The notes: generated by a model not told the origin, from the letters alone. Shown: positions 8,909 to 19,067, numbered from the stretch's first letter. The stretch: DNA of 64,000 bases from Maribacter sp. HTCC2170 (GCF_000153165.2 NC_014472.1:3804305-3868304); one strand, 5' to 3'. Translations and numbers: made by a program.

Positions 8909-10510
8909 CTATTGATACAAAATTGAAAACTCAGCTTTCAAGGGAAGTAGTTCTTTCATCAACATTGGAATCAATTCATCGCCATACTCTAAATAAAGCT
9001 CGGAGAAATTTAAACTTCGTTCTTGCAAAGACCCATTGGGAAAAAGCTCATTCTGGATTTCAGTCATTCGCTGCACATGATCCTTTAACTTTCGCTTTTG
9101 GGCCTTAAGCAACCTTTTTTCAAGATTGTCCAATCCTTTTAATTGTTTTGATTCTTGAGCCTTAACAGCTCCGTAAAACGATTTATCAGTTTTTTCAGCG
9201 ATAGTATACAACGCTTTGAACTGTTCAGATAAGTGTTTTTTTTGTTCTGAAAAATCAATTTCGATATTTGAAATTTCCCTGATCTTTTTATTTATGAAAC
9301 TGTGCTGTCCCATAAATAGGTCCGGCGCAGCTAAGTTCATATGCTCCAATTTGGACTTTTGTTTTGAGGATACGACCAATGCAGAATTCCGAAGCAATAT
9401 AATAGGGAAATCTATTTCAAAGGCTTCGAAAGATTCTTTTAGCTCTAACCAATAGGCAAGCTCACCTCCACCACCTATATAACATAGGTTAGGCAAGATG
9501 ATTTCCTGATATAAAGGACGGGTTATAACATTTGGCGAAAACCGCTCTGGATAAGTGTCCAACTCAATCAATAATTCTTCTTTGGTGAAGTAAATATCAG
9601 TATCATTTACTTTAAAGCCCTCACCTTCTTTTATAATGCGTTCCCGTATATTATCTTTTAAATAGAAATAATTTATTTCACGGGGATTTACCTGTACATT
9701 ATACTTTTCTGGCAGTTGTCTGAATTTTGAAATGGTATCAGAAACTTTTGAGAAGGAAATACTTTCAAGAATATCTTTCTTAGCATATGGTGCCAATAAC
9801 CTTTTAAGTTTATGATCATCGCCATCAACAATCACCAAACCGTATGACCCAAATAGTGAATTGGCCAAAAACCGGGTTGCCTGGGCCAAATTTTCATGTT
9901 CAAGATAGGAGTCCACAAATAGTTTTATTAAATATTCTGCGTTTTTACCTTTGCCGAGTGAGCTTGCAAAAGCTTCGAGAACACTTTCGAGGTCTTTTGT
10001 ATTAAGACGTCCCACTCCCCCTGTAGCCTCATTGTCCCACTGTAGTTTCTTGTTATTAAAGTTGAAATAATTAATTTCCTCAAAATCATGGTCCTCAGTC
10101 GCCATCCAATAAACAGGAACAAAATTGAACTTTGGATAGGCCTTTTTTAATTCAACTGTTAAGTTAATGGTTGAAATTATCTTATATAAAAAGTACAGTG
10201 GTCCTGTAAAAAGATTTAACTGATGGCCAGTTGCAACGGTAAAAGTTATGGGTTCTTTTAATTGTATGAGATTGGCTTTGGTTTTTTTTGAAATTGCAAA
10301 ACCTTTATATTGCTCTTGAAGTGAATCGTAAAGGACTGCTCTGTTTTCTTCAGGGTAGTTAACTGCTTTTGAATTTATTTGTTCCTTAAAATTCTCAAGA
10401 CTGGGGAACCTATTATAAAATGCGTTGAGGGTTTCCTTACCATCAATATAATCACAGATCAAATCCGAAAAATAGCCAGTTTGCTTAAAGGGTAAACAGT
10501 CAATATCCAT
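8909..10510 (-). CDS. bshC: bacillithiol biosynthesis cysteine-adding enzyme
   Basis: BshC ligates cysteine to glucosaminyl-malate in the last step of bacillithiol synthesis. The 533-residue length and the sequence match the family: N-terminal MDIDCLPFKQTGYFSDLICDYI, VATGHQLNLFTGPLYFLYKI (nucleotide-like binding HQ-x-x-x-x-x-GP), VPVYWMATEDHDFEEINYF, then LCYIGGGGELAYWLELK, and a long C-terminal coiled-coil. Bacillithiol is the usual low-molecular-weight thiol of many Bacteroidota, so the gene is expected. Its partner genes bshA and bshB are not in this window. Identification is firm from these motifs. Confidence 0.93.
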   Translation of the reverse strand: MDIDCLPFKQTGYFSDLICDYIDGKETLNAFYNRFPSLENFKEQINSKAVNYPEENRAVLYDSLQEQYKGFAISKKTKANLIQLKEPITFTVATGHQLNLFTGPLYFLYKIISTINLTVELKKAYPKFNFVPVYWMATEDHDFEEINYFNFNNKKLQWDNEATGGVGRLNTKDLESVLEAFASSLGKGKNAEYLIKLFVDSYLEHENLAQATRFLANSLFGSYGLVIVDGDDHKLKRLLAPYAKKDILESISFSKVSDTISKFRQLPEKYNVQVNPREINYFYLKDNIRERIIKEGEGFKVNDTDIYFTKEELLIELDTYPERFSPNVITRPLYQEIILPNLCYIGGGGELAYWLELKESFEAFEIDFPIILLRNSALVVSSKQKSKLEHMNLAAPDLFMGQHSFINKKIREISNIEIDFSEQKKHLSEQFKALYTIAEKTDKSFYGAVKAQESKQLKGLDNLEKRLLKAQKRKLKDHVQRMTEIQNELFPNGSLQERSLNFSELYLEYGDELIPMLMKELLPLKAEFSILYQ

Positions 10511-10681
10511 ATAAAAATCAAAAAACGAAGTAAATATATAACACTAGTATTTTCTTGTTCCTAAAAATACGTTAATTACTTTATTCTTCTTATCGCTTAA
10601 TTAGGTATCTGATAGGGTTTATTGTCCTGATTGTCCCTATTAATTATTACATTGGGCAACCTTAAAATCAAAATTTTCACA

Positions 10682-13135
10682 ATGAAGCAATTTTTATTCT
10701 TATCAACGATACTTCTAACCATTAGCTTAAATGCCCAGCAACTAAAATCACCATCTGAGTTTCTTGGATACGAATTGGGAAGTCAGTTTACAAGACATCA
10801 TGAAGTAGTGGATTATTATGAGTATTTGGCGAAAAATGCTTCTGACCGTGTTCAATTGAAGGAGTACGGAAAAACCAATGAACGAAGACCCCTTTTATTG
10901 GCCTATGTTTCTTCTGCCGCCAACATTAAAAATCTAGAAAATATTAGAACCGAACATTTAAAGAGCACCACTGGAGAAAGTAGTGCATCAAAATCCATTG
11001 TTTGGTTAAGCTACAACGTACACGGTAATGAAAGTGTGAGTACTGAAGCTTCAATGCAAACCATTTACGAATTATTGACAACAAAAAGCAATTATTTGGA
11101 GAATACCGTTGTTATCATGGATCCATGTATTAATCCTGATGGACGTGATCGTTATGTAAACTGGTATAACCAATATAAAAACACACCGAATAATATTGAC
11201 CCAAATAGCAAGGAACACCATGAGGGATGGTGGAGCGGGAGAAGTAATCATTATATGTTCGATTTGAATCGGGATTGGGCTTGGTTAACGCAGATTGAAA
11301 GTCAAAACAGGTTAAAAGTGTACAACAAATGGATGCCACATGTTCACGTTGATTTTCATGAACAAGGTGTAGATAGTCCTTATTATTTTGCTCCGGCATC
11401 TGAACCATACCATGAAGTAATTACTCCTTTTCAAAGAGAATTTCAAACTACAATCGGAAAAAACCATGCAAAATACTTTGATGCCAATGGCTGGTTTTAT
11501 TTCACAAAGGAAGTCTTCGATTTATTATATCCAAGTTATGGTGACACCTATCCCATATATAATGGAGGAATTGGCATGACATACGAACAAGGCGGAAGCG
11601 GTAGGGCCGGACTTGGAATCATAACTAGTATAGGCGACACACTTACATTAAAAGATCGATTGGATCATCACAGAACCACAGGATTATCAACTGTGGAAGT
11701 AGCAGCTTCTAATGCAAGCAAATTGAACCAAGAATTCCAAAAGTTTTACCGAAACAAGAACTATAAGTACAAGAGTTATGTGATGAATGGTGATGAAGAT
11801 AGAATTGATGCATTAACCCAATTGTTGGACAAACATGAAATTGAATATGGATGGGGTAAGTCCGCAACGATTAAAGGTTTTAAATACAGTACAGGTAAAA
11901 CAGGAAGTTTAAGAACTTCTGAGAACAGTTTAGTGGTTTCAACAGATCAAACCAAAAGTACCTTAGTCAAGGTTTTATTTGAACCCAATGCCAAGTTAAG
12001 CGATTCGGTCACATATGACATCACAGCATGGTCTTTACCTTATGCCTATGGTTTGGACGCTATGGCTTCACAGAGTTTGATCACAAGCACTGCGAAAAGC
12101 AAAAAATCGATTTCAAACGGGTCATTGAGCTCCAAAGCTTACGCATTTATGACTGAATGGAACAGTATGAAAGATGCAAAATTCTTGGCTGAATTAATCC
12201 AGAACAAAATAAAGGTGCGCCATTCATACAAGCCATTTACGCTTGAAGGAAAATCGCATAAAAGAGGAACATTGATTATTACCAAGGGTGATAATAAAAA
12301 CAATGATGGGTTTTTGAAAACCTTGGTGAAAATCGCAAACAAACATCAAATTGAATTGACCCCAACCTCGACTGGTTTTGTTGATTCTGGCAAGGACTTT
12401 GGATCCAGGTATGTTCAAATGATAAATGCCCCTAAAATAGCTGTACTTTCCGGTGAACCGACCTCGACTCTAAGATTTGGAGAAATTTGGTACTTTTTTG
12501 AGCAACAACTAAATTACCCCATGTCAGTTATTGATTCGGAATACATGGCAGGTGTAGATCTTTCAAAATATGATATAATCATACTCCCTGGTGGTTTCGG
12601 CTATAAGGGATTCCTTAAAGAGGATAAATTAGATGGATTGAAAGATTGGGTTTCCAATGGAGGCAAGCTTATTGCCATGGGAGATGCTATTAATGGTTTG
12701 ACAGGTGAAGATGGTTTTGGAATCAAAACTAAAGAAGTTATAAAAGATACTTCTGAAAATATGCAAATATTTGATGAAGGTCAACGCGAATATATTAAAC
12801 AAACCATTTCAGGTGCCATTTTTAAGACCAAAGTAGATAATACCCATCCATTGGCCTATGGCTATGACAACAGCTATTTTTCCCTAAAATTAGGTGCTGA
12901 TGCTTACGATTACCTTGATTCTGGTTCTGTTGTGTATTTAGAAGAAGGTAACAACAAGCCTATAGCCGGTTTTGCAGGAAGTGAAGCACAAAGTAAAATT
13001 GAAAAAAGTTTAGTGTTTGGAGTATCTAACCACGGCTCGGGACAAGTTATTTACATGGTAGATAACCCATTGTTCAGGGGATTCTGGGAAAATGGAAAAT
13101 TATTGTTTTCAAATGCTCTATTCATGGTGAATTGA
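10682..13135 (+). CDS. exported M14 zinc carboxypeptidase-family protein
   Basis: An 817-residue secreted peptidase-like protein. The signal MKQFLFLSTILLTISLNAQQ fixes the start at 10682; the frame is open further upstream but that sequence is not signal-like. The M14 domain shows the zinc ligands in YNVHGNESVSTEA (H and E), the substrate-binding NPDGRDRY and FDLNRDWAWLTQIES, and the third zinc histidine in HVDFHEQGVDSPYYFAP. The catalytic Glu is probably in MTYEQGGSGRAG. A C-terminal part near residue 600-680 (YDIIILPGGFGYKGF, LKDWVSNGGKLIAMGDA) resembles a DJ-1/glutaminase-like fold. Substrate unknown; location periplasm or outside the cell. Confidence 0.88.
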   Translation: MKQFLFLSTILLTISLNAQQLKSPSEFLGYELGSQFTRHHEVVDYYEYLAKNASDRVQLKEYGKTNERRPLLLAYVSSAANIKNLENIRTEHLKSTTGESSASKSIVWLSYNVHGNESVSTEASMQTIYELLTTKSNYLENTVVIMDPCINPDGRDRYVNWYNQYKNTPNNIDPNSKEHHEGWWSGRSNHYMFDLNRDWAWLTQIESQNRLKVYNKWMPHVHVDFHEQGVDSPYYFAPASEPYHEVITPFQREFQTTIGKNHAKYFDANGWFYFTKEVFDLLYPSYGDTYPIYNGGIGMTYEQGGSGRAGLGIITSIGDTLTLKDRLDHHRTTGLSTVEVAASNASKLNQEFQKFYRNKNYKYKSYVMNGDEDRIDALTQLLDKHEIEYGWGKSATIKGFKYSTGKTGSLRTSENSLVVSTDQTKSTLVKVLFEPNAKLSDSVTYDITAWSLPYAYGLDAMASQSLITSTAKSKKSISNGSLSSKAYAFMTEWNSMKDAKFLAELIQNKIKVRHSYKPFTLEGKSHKRGTLIITKGDNKNNDGFLKTLVKIANKHQIELTPTSTGFVDSGKDFGSRYVQMINAPKIAVLSGEPTSTLRFGEIWYFFEQQLNYPMSVIDSEYMAGVDLSKYDIIILPGGFGYKGFLKEDKLDGLKDWVSNGGKLIAMGDAINGLTGEDGFGIKTKEVIKDTSENMQIFDEGQREYIKQTISGAIFKTKVDNTHPLAYGYDNSYFSLKLGADAYDYLDSGSVVYLEEGNNKPIAGFAGSEAQSKIEKSLVFGVSNHGSGQVIYMVDNPLFRGFWENGKLLFSNALFMVN

Positions 13136-13144
13136 GAACCATAT

Positions 13145-14194
13145 TCAATACAACATAAACGAAACCATGATAATGCCTGAAATCGCTATTGGTACAATAA
13201 ATATAATATACAGGAAAGAAATCGCATTAGCTTTGAAAAATGCTCCCACCCATCCACTTTTGTAAAAATTATGCAGAGCTAATATTAAATAAAAAATAAA
13301 GGAAAAAAAGAAGATTACTTCTATCCAAAGCGGTATTTCTATTATCAGATTTACCAAAATCAACAAACAAAATGAGGTAAAAAGGTAAGTGAAAAAATAA
13401 AAGCTAAAGACCATATGATGGGCGAATGTGCCCCGTCCCCAATAAAAAAGCTTCAATAAAAAAGCAAATAAAGGAAGCATAAAGAACATGGCAATGGGGA
13501 TTATATCATATAAAGTATTCAGAATCCCTTCGCCCTTTTGCTCATAAAATTTTAGCATTTGTTCAAAAAACTTATGAGTAATAGCACTCTCATCATCGTC
13601 AATTCCTATCGCTTTTAACTTACTGGCCATTGATGCATCTATCGCAATTAAAGAATCCAATGCTTTACGTTTTTTAATGAATGACTCATTGGAAGCTTTT
13701 TGCTCAGCTATGAATGTCGAATCCATCTTAATAAAATCTTCGTCAGAAATCCCTGCTATAACACCATTATTTTTAATAGCATCTTTCGCCAATTCCAGAT
13801 TCAGGGAATCTTTATTCAGTTGCAATGAATCTATGGTCAGGTCTTTGTCAAAACCCTTTTTTAAAGCCATTGTCACTTCATTGTCGGCCTTACGCACATT
13901 AAATGAAAAAATGAAAAAGAATATTACCGAAATGAAAAGATAAAACTGTGCAGGGTGCAAATAAGATAGGCGCTTACCGTCCACGAATCTTCTGGCCAAT
14001 ACTCCAGGTTTGAGCATAAGTGGAATGAAACTCTTTAAGAAACGGGCATCGATTGAAAAATAATTACTGATCGTATTACTGAACAATACTCCAAAAGTCA
14101 GGTTATCCGCTGTTTCTTGTCCACAAAACGGACAATAATCAAATGATACATCAAATGATTTTTCACAATTTTTACACTTCTCGGTCGTAGACAT
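13145..14194 (-). CDS. DUF3667 membrane protein with zinc-ribbon N-terminus
   Basis: A 349-residue inner-membrane protein. Two CxxC pairs (CKNCEKSF and CPFCGQE, residues about 8-27) form a small zinc ribbon, followed by GVLARRFVDGKRLSYLHPAQFYLF, the signature of DUF3667. A soluble loop of about 120 residues separates the first membrane helix from a cluster of three or four C-terminal helices (IAMFFMLPLFAFLLKLFYW and following). The ATG at 14192-14194 is preferred over a TTG one codon upstream. It converges on the M14 peptidase gene. Molecular role unknown. Confidence 0.85.
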   Translation of the reverse strand: MSTTEKCKNCEKSFDVSFDYCPFCGQETADNLTFGVLFSNTISNYFSIDARFLKSFIPLMLKPGVLARRFVDGKRLSYLHPAQFYLFISVIFFFIFSFNVRKADNEVTMALKKGFDKDLTIDSLQLNKDSLNLELAKDAIKNNGVIAGISDEDFIKMDSTFIAEQKASNESFIKKRKALDSLIAIDASMASKLKAIGIDDDESAITHKFFEQMLKFYEQKGEGILNTLYDIIPIAMFFMLPLFAFLLKLFYWGRGTFAHHMVFSFYFFTYLFTSFCLLILVNLIIEIPLWIEVIFFFSFIFYLILALHNFYKSGWVGAFFKANAISFLYIIFIVPIAISGIIMVSFMLY

Positions 14195-14236
14195 CAAATA
14201 AATTTAATTAAAAATTCGAAAGAATCATGGGTACTT

Positions 14237-15559
14237 TCAACCTATCAACGTGGTGATAGCATATATTATCAAGATGGCAGATACCCCAAACACCAAGGTC
14301 CCAAGAGTCAAAGTTTGATTTCCTTGTTTAACATCCATACCTGTTAATTGGGTTACCACCCAGAAAAAACTATCATTGGCATGCGATACCACTACAGAAC
14401 CAGCACCGATGGCCAGAACTGTCATTGTTGTCATAAATGATCCGTCAAGTCCTAATGCTGGTAAAATGGGCGCTATTATCGATGCAGTAGTAATCAATGC
14501 AACAGTTGAGGATCCCTGCGTTGTTTTTAGACAAGCTGCCAACAAGAAAGGTAATAATAACCCAATACTCAATCCTGAAAAATTCGCTGTTATAAAGTCT
14601 GCGATTCCCGAATTTTGCAACATCGCGCCATAAATACCACCTGCTCCAGTTATAAGAATAATCGGCGCTGCATTTTTTAGAGCCTCCCCAAACCAGCCTG
14701 TGGCAGAAAATACCTTTTCATCCAGTTTTTTTGGAATCAATAAGGAAAGTAACACTCCTATCAGTAAGGCGATTACTGGACTTCCAAGAAATGAAACCAG
14801 TGAAAACAATGCCCCTGATTTCATCTGAAACTCTGGATAATCAAAGATTGATTTTATTATAATCAGAATAATGGGAACAATAATCGACAATAAAGAAATC
14901 CATAATTTAGGTTGATATCCCGATTCCTTAATGGTATCCAATTTTATTGGAATAGTAGTTTTAGATGCAATTTTAGTTGAAAAAAAATAACAGGGAATCA
15001 AAGCCAATACACTCACTATCAAACCCCAAAGTATTACATTCCCTAAGTCTGCCTTTAAGATACCAGCGGCAGCTATTGGCCCCGGGGTAGGTGGAACCAT
15101 GACATGGGTGGCCAATAAACCCAAAGCCAAGGCAACAGAAGTTCCCGCATATGATTTTTTAGCCTTGTGTGATAAAGCTTTGTTGAGTGAGTTCATCATA
15201 ATAAATGCGCTATCACAAAACACCGGTATAGACATCAAATAGCCCGTCAACAACATCGCCAGATGAATTGATTTTTCACCGATAACCTGAATCATCTTTG
15301 ATGCAATCACCATTGCCCCTCCTGATTTCTCTAAAACTGTACCGATAACAACCCCAAAGAAAATAATCAAGCCAATCTTACCCATTATGCTGCCAAAGCC
15401 ATTGTTTATAGAGTCGATTATTCCGGGGATTTCCATTCCCGTAATAAAACCGTAACCTATGGCAGCAATTAAAAGCACAAAAAATGGATGAATTTTCCAT
15501 TTTACAATACCTAAAATAATAAAGGCCAAAGATAGAATCAGGGCTAAAATGAACATCAT
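14237..15559 (-). CDS. GntP-family gluconate:H+ symporter
   Basis: A polytopic inner-membrane permease of about 440 residues with 12 or more predicted helices. Family signatures include GFGSIMGKIGLIIFFGVVIG, the SIPVFCDSAFIMM motif, and ATHVMVPPTPGPIAAAGIL, all typical of gluconate permeases (GntP/GntT). The C-terminal SHANDSFFWVVTQLTGMDV is also characteristic. It is expected to import gluconate or a related sugar acid. I start at ATG 15557-15559; the frame also has a TTG seven codons upstream. No gluconate kinase or regulator adjoins it, so the substrate is inferred from family only. Confidence 0.88.
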   Translation of the reverse strand: MMFILALILSLAFIILGIVKWKIHPFFVLLIAAIGYGFITGMEIPGIIDSINNGFGSIMGKIGLIIFFGVVIGTVLEKSGGAMVIASKMIQVIGEKSIHLAMLLTGYLMSIPVFCDSAFIMMNSLNKALSHKAKKSYAGTSVALALGLLATHVMVPPTPGPIAAAGILKADLGNVILWGLIVSVLALIPCYFFSTKIASKTTIPIKLDTIKESGYQPKLWISLLSIIVPIILIIIKSIFDYPEFQMKSGALFSLVSFLGSPVIALLIGVLLSLLIPKKLDEKVFSATGWFGEALKNAAPIILITGAGGIYGAMLQNSGIADFITANFSGLSIGLLLPFLLAACLKTTQGSSTVALITTASIIAPILPALGLDGSFMTTMTVLAIGAGSVVVSHANDSFFWVVTQLTGMDVKQGNQTLTLGTLVFGVSAILIIYAITTLIG

Positions 15560-15679
15560 AATCGCTGGTTTGGAAAGCAATATTTGTATTCCTAAAAATA
15601 GGAATTAAAAATATCATTAACCAAATAATACTATTTGGAAACCAATGTAATTATTGAGTGTTCTTTTGGAAAATTAGTC

Positions 15680-16981
15680 TTAAACAGGCTCACCGTACAA
15701 ATCAAAGTCGGCTGCATCAACAATTTTTATTTGAGCGAACTCCCCCTGTTTCAAATAGAACTTCGCAGCATCAATGAGCACCTCATTATCAACATCAGGA
15801 GAGTCAAATTCGGTTCTTCCCACAAAATGATTCCCTTCTTTACGATCAATGATACAATTGAATGTTTTACCTATTTTCTCCTGATTCAACTCCCATGAAA
15901 TCTGTGATTGTAGTTCCATGATTTCATTGGCACGTTCCTGTTTCACTTCTTGTGGAACGTCATCTACCAAGTTATATGCATGGGTATTTTCTTCATGGCT
16001 GTAGGTAAAACAGCCCAAACGCTCAAAACGCATTTCGCCCACCCATTTCTTTAAATTTTGAAAATGGGCCTCGGTTTCACCAGGATAGCCTACAATTAAA
16101 GTTGTCCTTATTGCCATGCTAGGAACGTGGTTTCTAAATTCCTGAATCAATCTAGTGGTCTTCTCTTGGGTTGTACCCCTACGCATACTCTTCAAAATAT
16201 CATCTGAAATGTGCTGCAAAGGAATATCAAGGTAATTACATATTTTCGGCTCATCATTCATAACATCCAACACATCCATCGGAAAACCAGTAGGAAAGGC
16301 ATAATGCAAACGAATCCATTCAATACCATCTACTTTTACCAATTTCTGAAGTAGTACAGCCAAGTTCCTCTTCTTATATAAATCTAAACCGTAATAAGTA
16401 AGATCCTGAGCTATCAAAATCAATTCCTTGACTCCTTTAGCCGCTAATTTCTTGGATTCGGTTACCAATTCCTCTATTGGCTTGCTTTTATGTTTCCCGC
16501 GCATAAGAGGGATTGCACAAAACGAACAAGGTCTATCACAACCCTCGGCAATTTTTAGATAAGCATAATTCTTTGGTGTCGTAGTTAATCTTTCACCAAT
16601 CAATTCATGCTTATAATCAGCACCAAGTGCCTTTAGTAAATTGGGTAATTCACTTGTCCCAAAATATTCATCAACATTGGGAATTTCCTTTTGTAAATCT
16701 GGCTTGTAACGCTCACTTAAACATCCTGTAACAAAAACCTTATCTACCTCTCCTGCTTCCTTCTTTTCAACAAATTGCAATATGGTATTTACACTTTCTT
16801 CTTTGGCATTGTCTATAAAGCCGCATGTGTTGATGACAACCACATTACCTTCTTCTTCGTGAACAACCTCCTTATTATTGGCTTTTAACTGTCCCATGAG
16901 CACTTCTGAATCGTACACATTTTTAGAGCAGCCTAAAGTAACTACATTAATTTTGTTCTTCTTAAGAGATTTTGTTCGCAT
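15680..16981 (-). CDS. rimO: ribosomal protein S12 methylthiotransferase
   Basis: RimO is a radical-SAM enzyme that methylthiolates an aspartate of ribosomal protein S12. At 433 residues it is full length. The N-terminal domain carries the first cluster's cysteines in TLGCSKNVYDSEVL, NTCGFIDNAK and VTGCLSERY. The radical-SAM CxxxCxxC is in EGCDRPCSFCAIPLMRG. A C-terminal TRAM-like domain ends in DAADFDLYGEPV. The VTLGCSKNVYDSE start separates RimO from MiaB. A good -7 box lies about 18 bases upstream. Confidence 0.95.
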   Translation of the reverse strand: MRTKSLKKNKINVVTLGCSKNVYDSEVLMGQLKANNKEVVHEEEGNVVVINTCGFIDNAKEESVNTILQFVEKKEAGEVDKVFVTGCLSERYKPDLQKEIPNVDEYFGTSELPNLLKALGADYKHELIGERLTTTPKNYAYLKIAEGCDRPCSFCAIPLMRGKHKSKPIEELVTESKKLAAKGVKELILIAQDLTYYGLDLYKKRNLAVLLQKLVKVDGIEWIRLHYAFPTGFPMDVLDVMNDEPKICNYLDIPLQHISDDILKSMRRGTTQEKTTRLIQEFRNHVPSMAIRTTLIVGYPGETEAHFQNLKKWVGEMRFERLGCFTYSHEENTHAYNLVDDVPQEVKQERANEIMELQSQISWELNQEKIGKTFNCIIDRKEGNHFVGRTEFDSPDVDNEVLIDAAKFYLKQGEFAQIKIVDAADFDLYGEPV

Positions 16982-16998
16982 AGCTTTTTAATGGAGCG

Positions 16999-17006
16999 CA
17001 AAAATA
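16999..17006 (-). promoter_or_regulatory. -7 promoter box of rimO
   Basis: Minus-strand TATTTTTG (TAnnTTTG), with a TTG about 16 bases upstream that could be the -33 element. The leader to the rimO ATG would be about 12 bases. Confidence 0.5.
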
Positions 17007-17105
17007 CAACTTGATGTAGGAACAATAGCCATTTAAGACGATTTCTTGGATTTTTACGTTAAACCATAAATGTATTTTATCACCAAACGTTTAAATATTA
17101 TCATC

Positions 17106-18203
17106 ATGAAACCTAGATCTTTCTTTAACTTTTCAATTGTTCTTTTATTGATTTGTGGTTGTAGTAATGATTCTGATACGAATGAAAATGATATTCCAGC
17201 GCCAACGGGAATGTTCTTTCCCCAAATAGATGGTAACGATTGGGAAGTAGTAACACCATCACAATTAGAGTGGAACATTGATAAAGAAGAAGAACTATAT
17301 GATTATCTGGAGTCTACAGATACGAAAGGGTTCATTGTTTTGAAAAATGGCAGAATCGTTATTGAAAAATACTTTAACGGGCATAATCAAAATGCAAGCT
17401 GGACCTGGTTTTCAGCTGCCAAAAGTCTTACGGCAACATTTGTCGGCATAGCACAGGACGAAGGATTACTAAATATCAACAATAAAACCTCAGACTATTT
17501 AGGTCAGAATTGGAGTCAATTAACAACAGAGAAACAAGATTTGATAACAGTAAAACACCACATGACTATGACTACGGGTCTCACTCCCCATCTTGGAGAA
17601 TTTGCCCCTTGGGTCTGTACATTACCAATTTGTTTGGAATATACCGCTGATGCTGGTACAATTTGGGCCTATCATCAAGGAGCTTTTATGCTACTTCAGG
17701 AAATGATAACCCAAAGTTCAGGTATGTCTTTTCAAGAATATAGCAAGATAAAGATTGCCGATAAAATTGGAATGAATGGCAACTGGACGAGTAGTCTGGG
17801 ATTGAATATATACAACAGTAGTACCCGTAGCATGGCCCGTTTTGGATTATTAATGCTAAACCAAGGTACCTGGGATGGAAGTGCAGTCGTTAGTGAAAAT
17901 TTCTTCAATGAGATGACCAATACTTCGCAGGATATTAATACATCATACGGATACCTATGGTGGTTAAATGGTAAGGAAAATGTTGTGGGAACCACTACTA
18001 CCATCTCTTTGCCTGGCCCTCTAGTACCAAATGCTCCCAACGATATGTTCGCTGCACTTGGAGCAAATGACCAAAAGATCTATGTTGTTCCCAGCAAAGG
18101 TTTAGTTATTGTTCGCTGCGGAGAAAGTGCAGGAGAAATGCAATTGGGGCCTTCTAGCTATGACAATGAGCTTTGGGGCAAGATAAATGATGTGATTAAC
18201 TAG
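17106..18203 (+). CDS. serine hydrolase (class C beta-lactamase/NylB-like), lipoprotein
   Basis: A 365-residue exported hydrolase. MKPRSFFNFSIVLLLICGCSND is a lipoprotein signal with lipobox LICGC, which fixes the start at 17106. The catalytic SxxK is SAAKS (WTWFSAAKSLTATFVG). The usual second motif YxN is replaced by Y-H-Q in WAYHQGAFMLL. The C-terminal part FAALGANDQKIYVVPSKGLVIVRCGES resembles 6-aminohexanoate-dimer hydrolase (NylB)-like enzymes more than true beta-lactamases. It is probably an envelope esterase or amidase. Its stop nearly meets the stop of the converging DUF2911 gene. Family firm; substrate unknown. Confidence 0.85.
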   Translation: MKPRSFFNFSIVLLLICGCSNDSDTNENDIPAPTGMFFPQIDGNDWEVVTPSQLEWNIDKEEELYDYLESTDTKGFIVLKNGRIVIEKYFNGHNQNASWTWFSAAKSLTATFVGIAQDEGLLNINNKTSDYLGQNWSQLTTEKQDLITVKHHMTMTTGLTPHLGEFAPWVCTLPICLEYTADAGTIWAYHQGAFMLLQEMITQSSGMSFQEYSKIKIADKIGMNGNWTSSLGLNIYNSSTRSMARFGLLMLNQGTWDGSAVVSENFFNEMTNTSQDINTSYGYLWWLNGKENVVGTTTTISLPGPLVPNAPNDMFAALGANDQKIYVVPSKGLVIVRCGESAGEMQLGPSSYDNELWGKINDVIN

Positions 18204-18204
18204 T

Positions 18205-19065
18205 CTACCCTTTTTCCAAAAGGATTTGGTTCCAAAAATCAATATTTTTTTGATTCATTCGAACGAACTCATCTTTACCTTCCAAGTTTGCCAGTTCCAA
18301 TGATTTTTGCGCAGAGGCAATTGCCGATTTATAATCCTGTAAATCGGCCTCTACCAGAGATTTTACACGATGAAAATAGTAAGTGTCGCCTCCTTTTTCA
18401 ATAGCCGTTTTCAAGTAAGCCAAAGCAGTTTCCTTTTTAATGTTTTGTTCTTGGTAATATCTTGCAGCTTCGTAATAAGTTTGAGGTGTAGGGTTATCGG
18501 CCAGCTTATTTTCAATTTCAGCTTCCATAAGGCTATGGGTGTCAATCTTGATTGGAATGCAGATTTTGGTGTTTTCCCATGACAATATCAAGTCAATTGA
18601 GTTATGTTGAATTTCATCAAAAGAAATCAAGAAATTTTCCTGGAAAGACTTTGTTTTAGTTGGAACAATTTTAATTCTGAGTGCATCTTCATTTGGGTCA
18701 TAATTATTCCTGCCATCACCCCAATGTGTTGTGTTGTTATGAAAAATAATTTGACATTCACTTTCTTCTGGAAAAGCGTATAGGGCATATGTTCCTTTTT
18801 GAAGGAAACCTGATCCTACAGTAACATCACTTTCAAATGTGATTTTGGTTGAGGCATTAGCTCCGGCCCTCCAAATTCTACCATAGGGAACAAGACCACC
18901 AAAAATTTTTCGTCCCCGAACTGCAGGTCTGGAATATTCAACCTGGATTGATGTTAAACCAACCTCTTGAATAATTGTGGAAGAAGGACTTGCCTTGGGG
19001 TGATTTATTTGCGCTGTTAGAACTGACACAAATAAAAAGCTCGTAATGAGAAGTACTTTCTTCAA
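18205..19065 (-). CDS. DUF2911 domain exported protein with TPR-like C-terminus
   Basis: A 286-residue exported protein. The signal MKKVLLITSFLFVSVLTAQ is followed by SPSSTIIQEVGLTSIQVEYSRPAVRGRKIFGGLVPYGRIWRAGANA, a clear DUF2911 signature common in Bacteroidota. The C-terminal 100 residues (PQTYYEAARYYQEQNIKKETALAYLKTAIEKGG and SAIASAQKSLELANLEGK) look like tetratricopeptide repeats. It lies 2 bases after ftsY, so it is probably cotranscribed with ftsY. Molecular function unknown. Confidence 0.85.
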   Translation of the reverse strand: MKKVLLITSFLFVSVLTAQINHPKASPSSTIIQEVGLTSIQVEYSRPAVRGRKIFGGLVPYGRIWRAGANASTKITFESDVTVGSGFLQKGTYALYAFPEESECQIIFHNNTTHWGDGRNNYDPNEDALRIKIVPTKTKSFQENFLISFDEIQHNSIDLILSWENTKICIPIKIDTHSLMEAEIENKLADNPTPQTYYEAARYYQEQNIKKETALAYLKTAIEKGGDTYYFHRVKSLVEADLQDYKSAIASAQKSLELANLEGKDEFVRMNQKNIDFWNQILLEKG

Positions 19066-19067
19066 TT

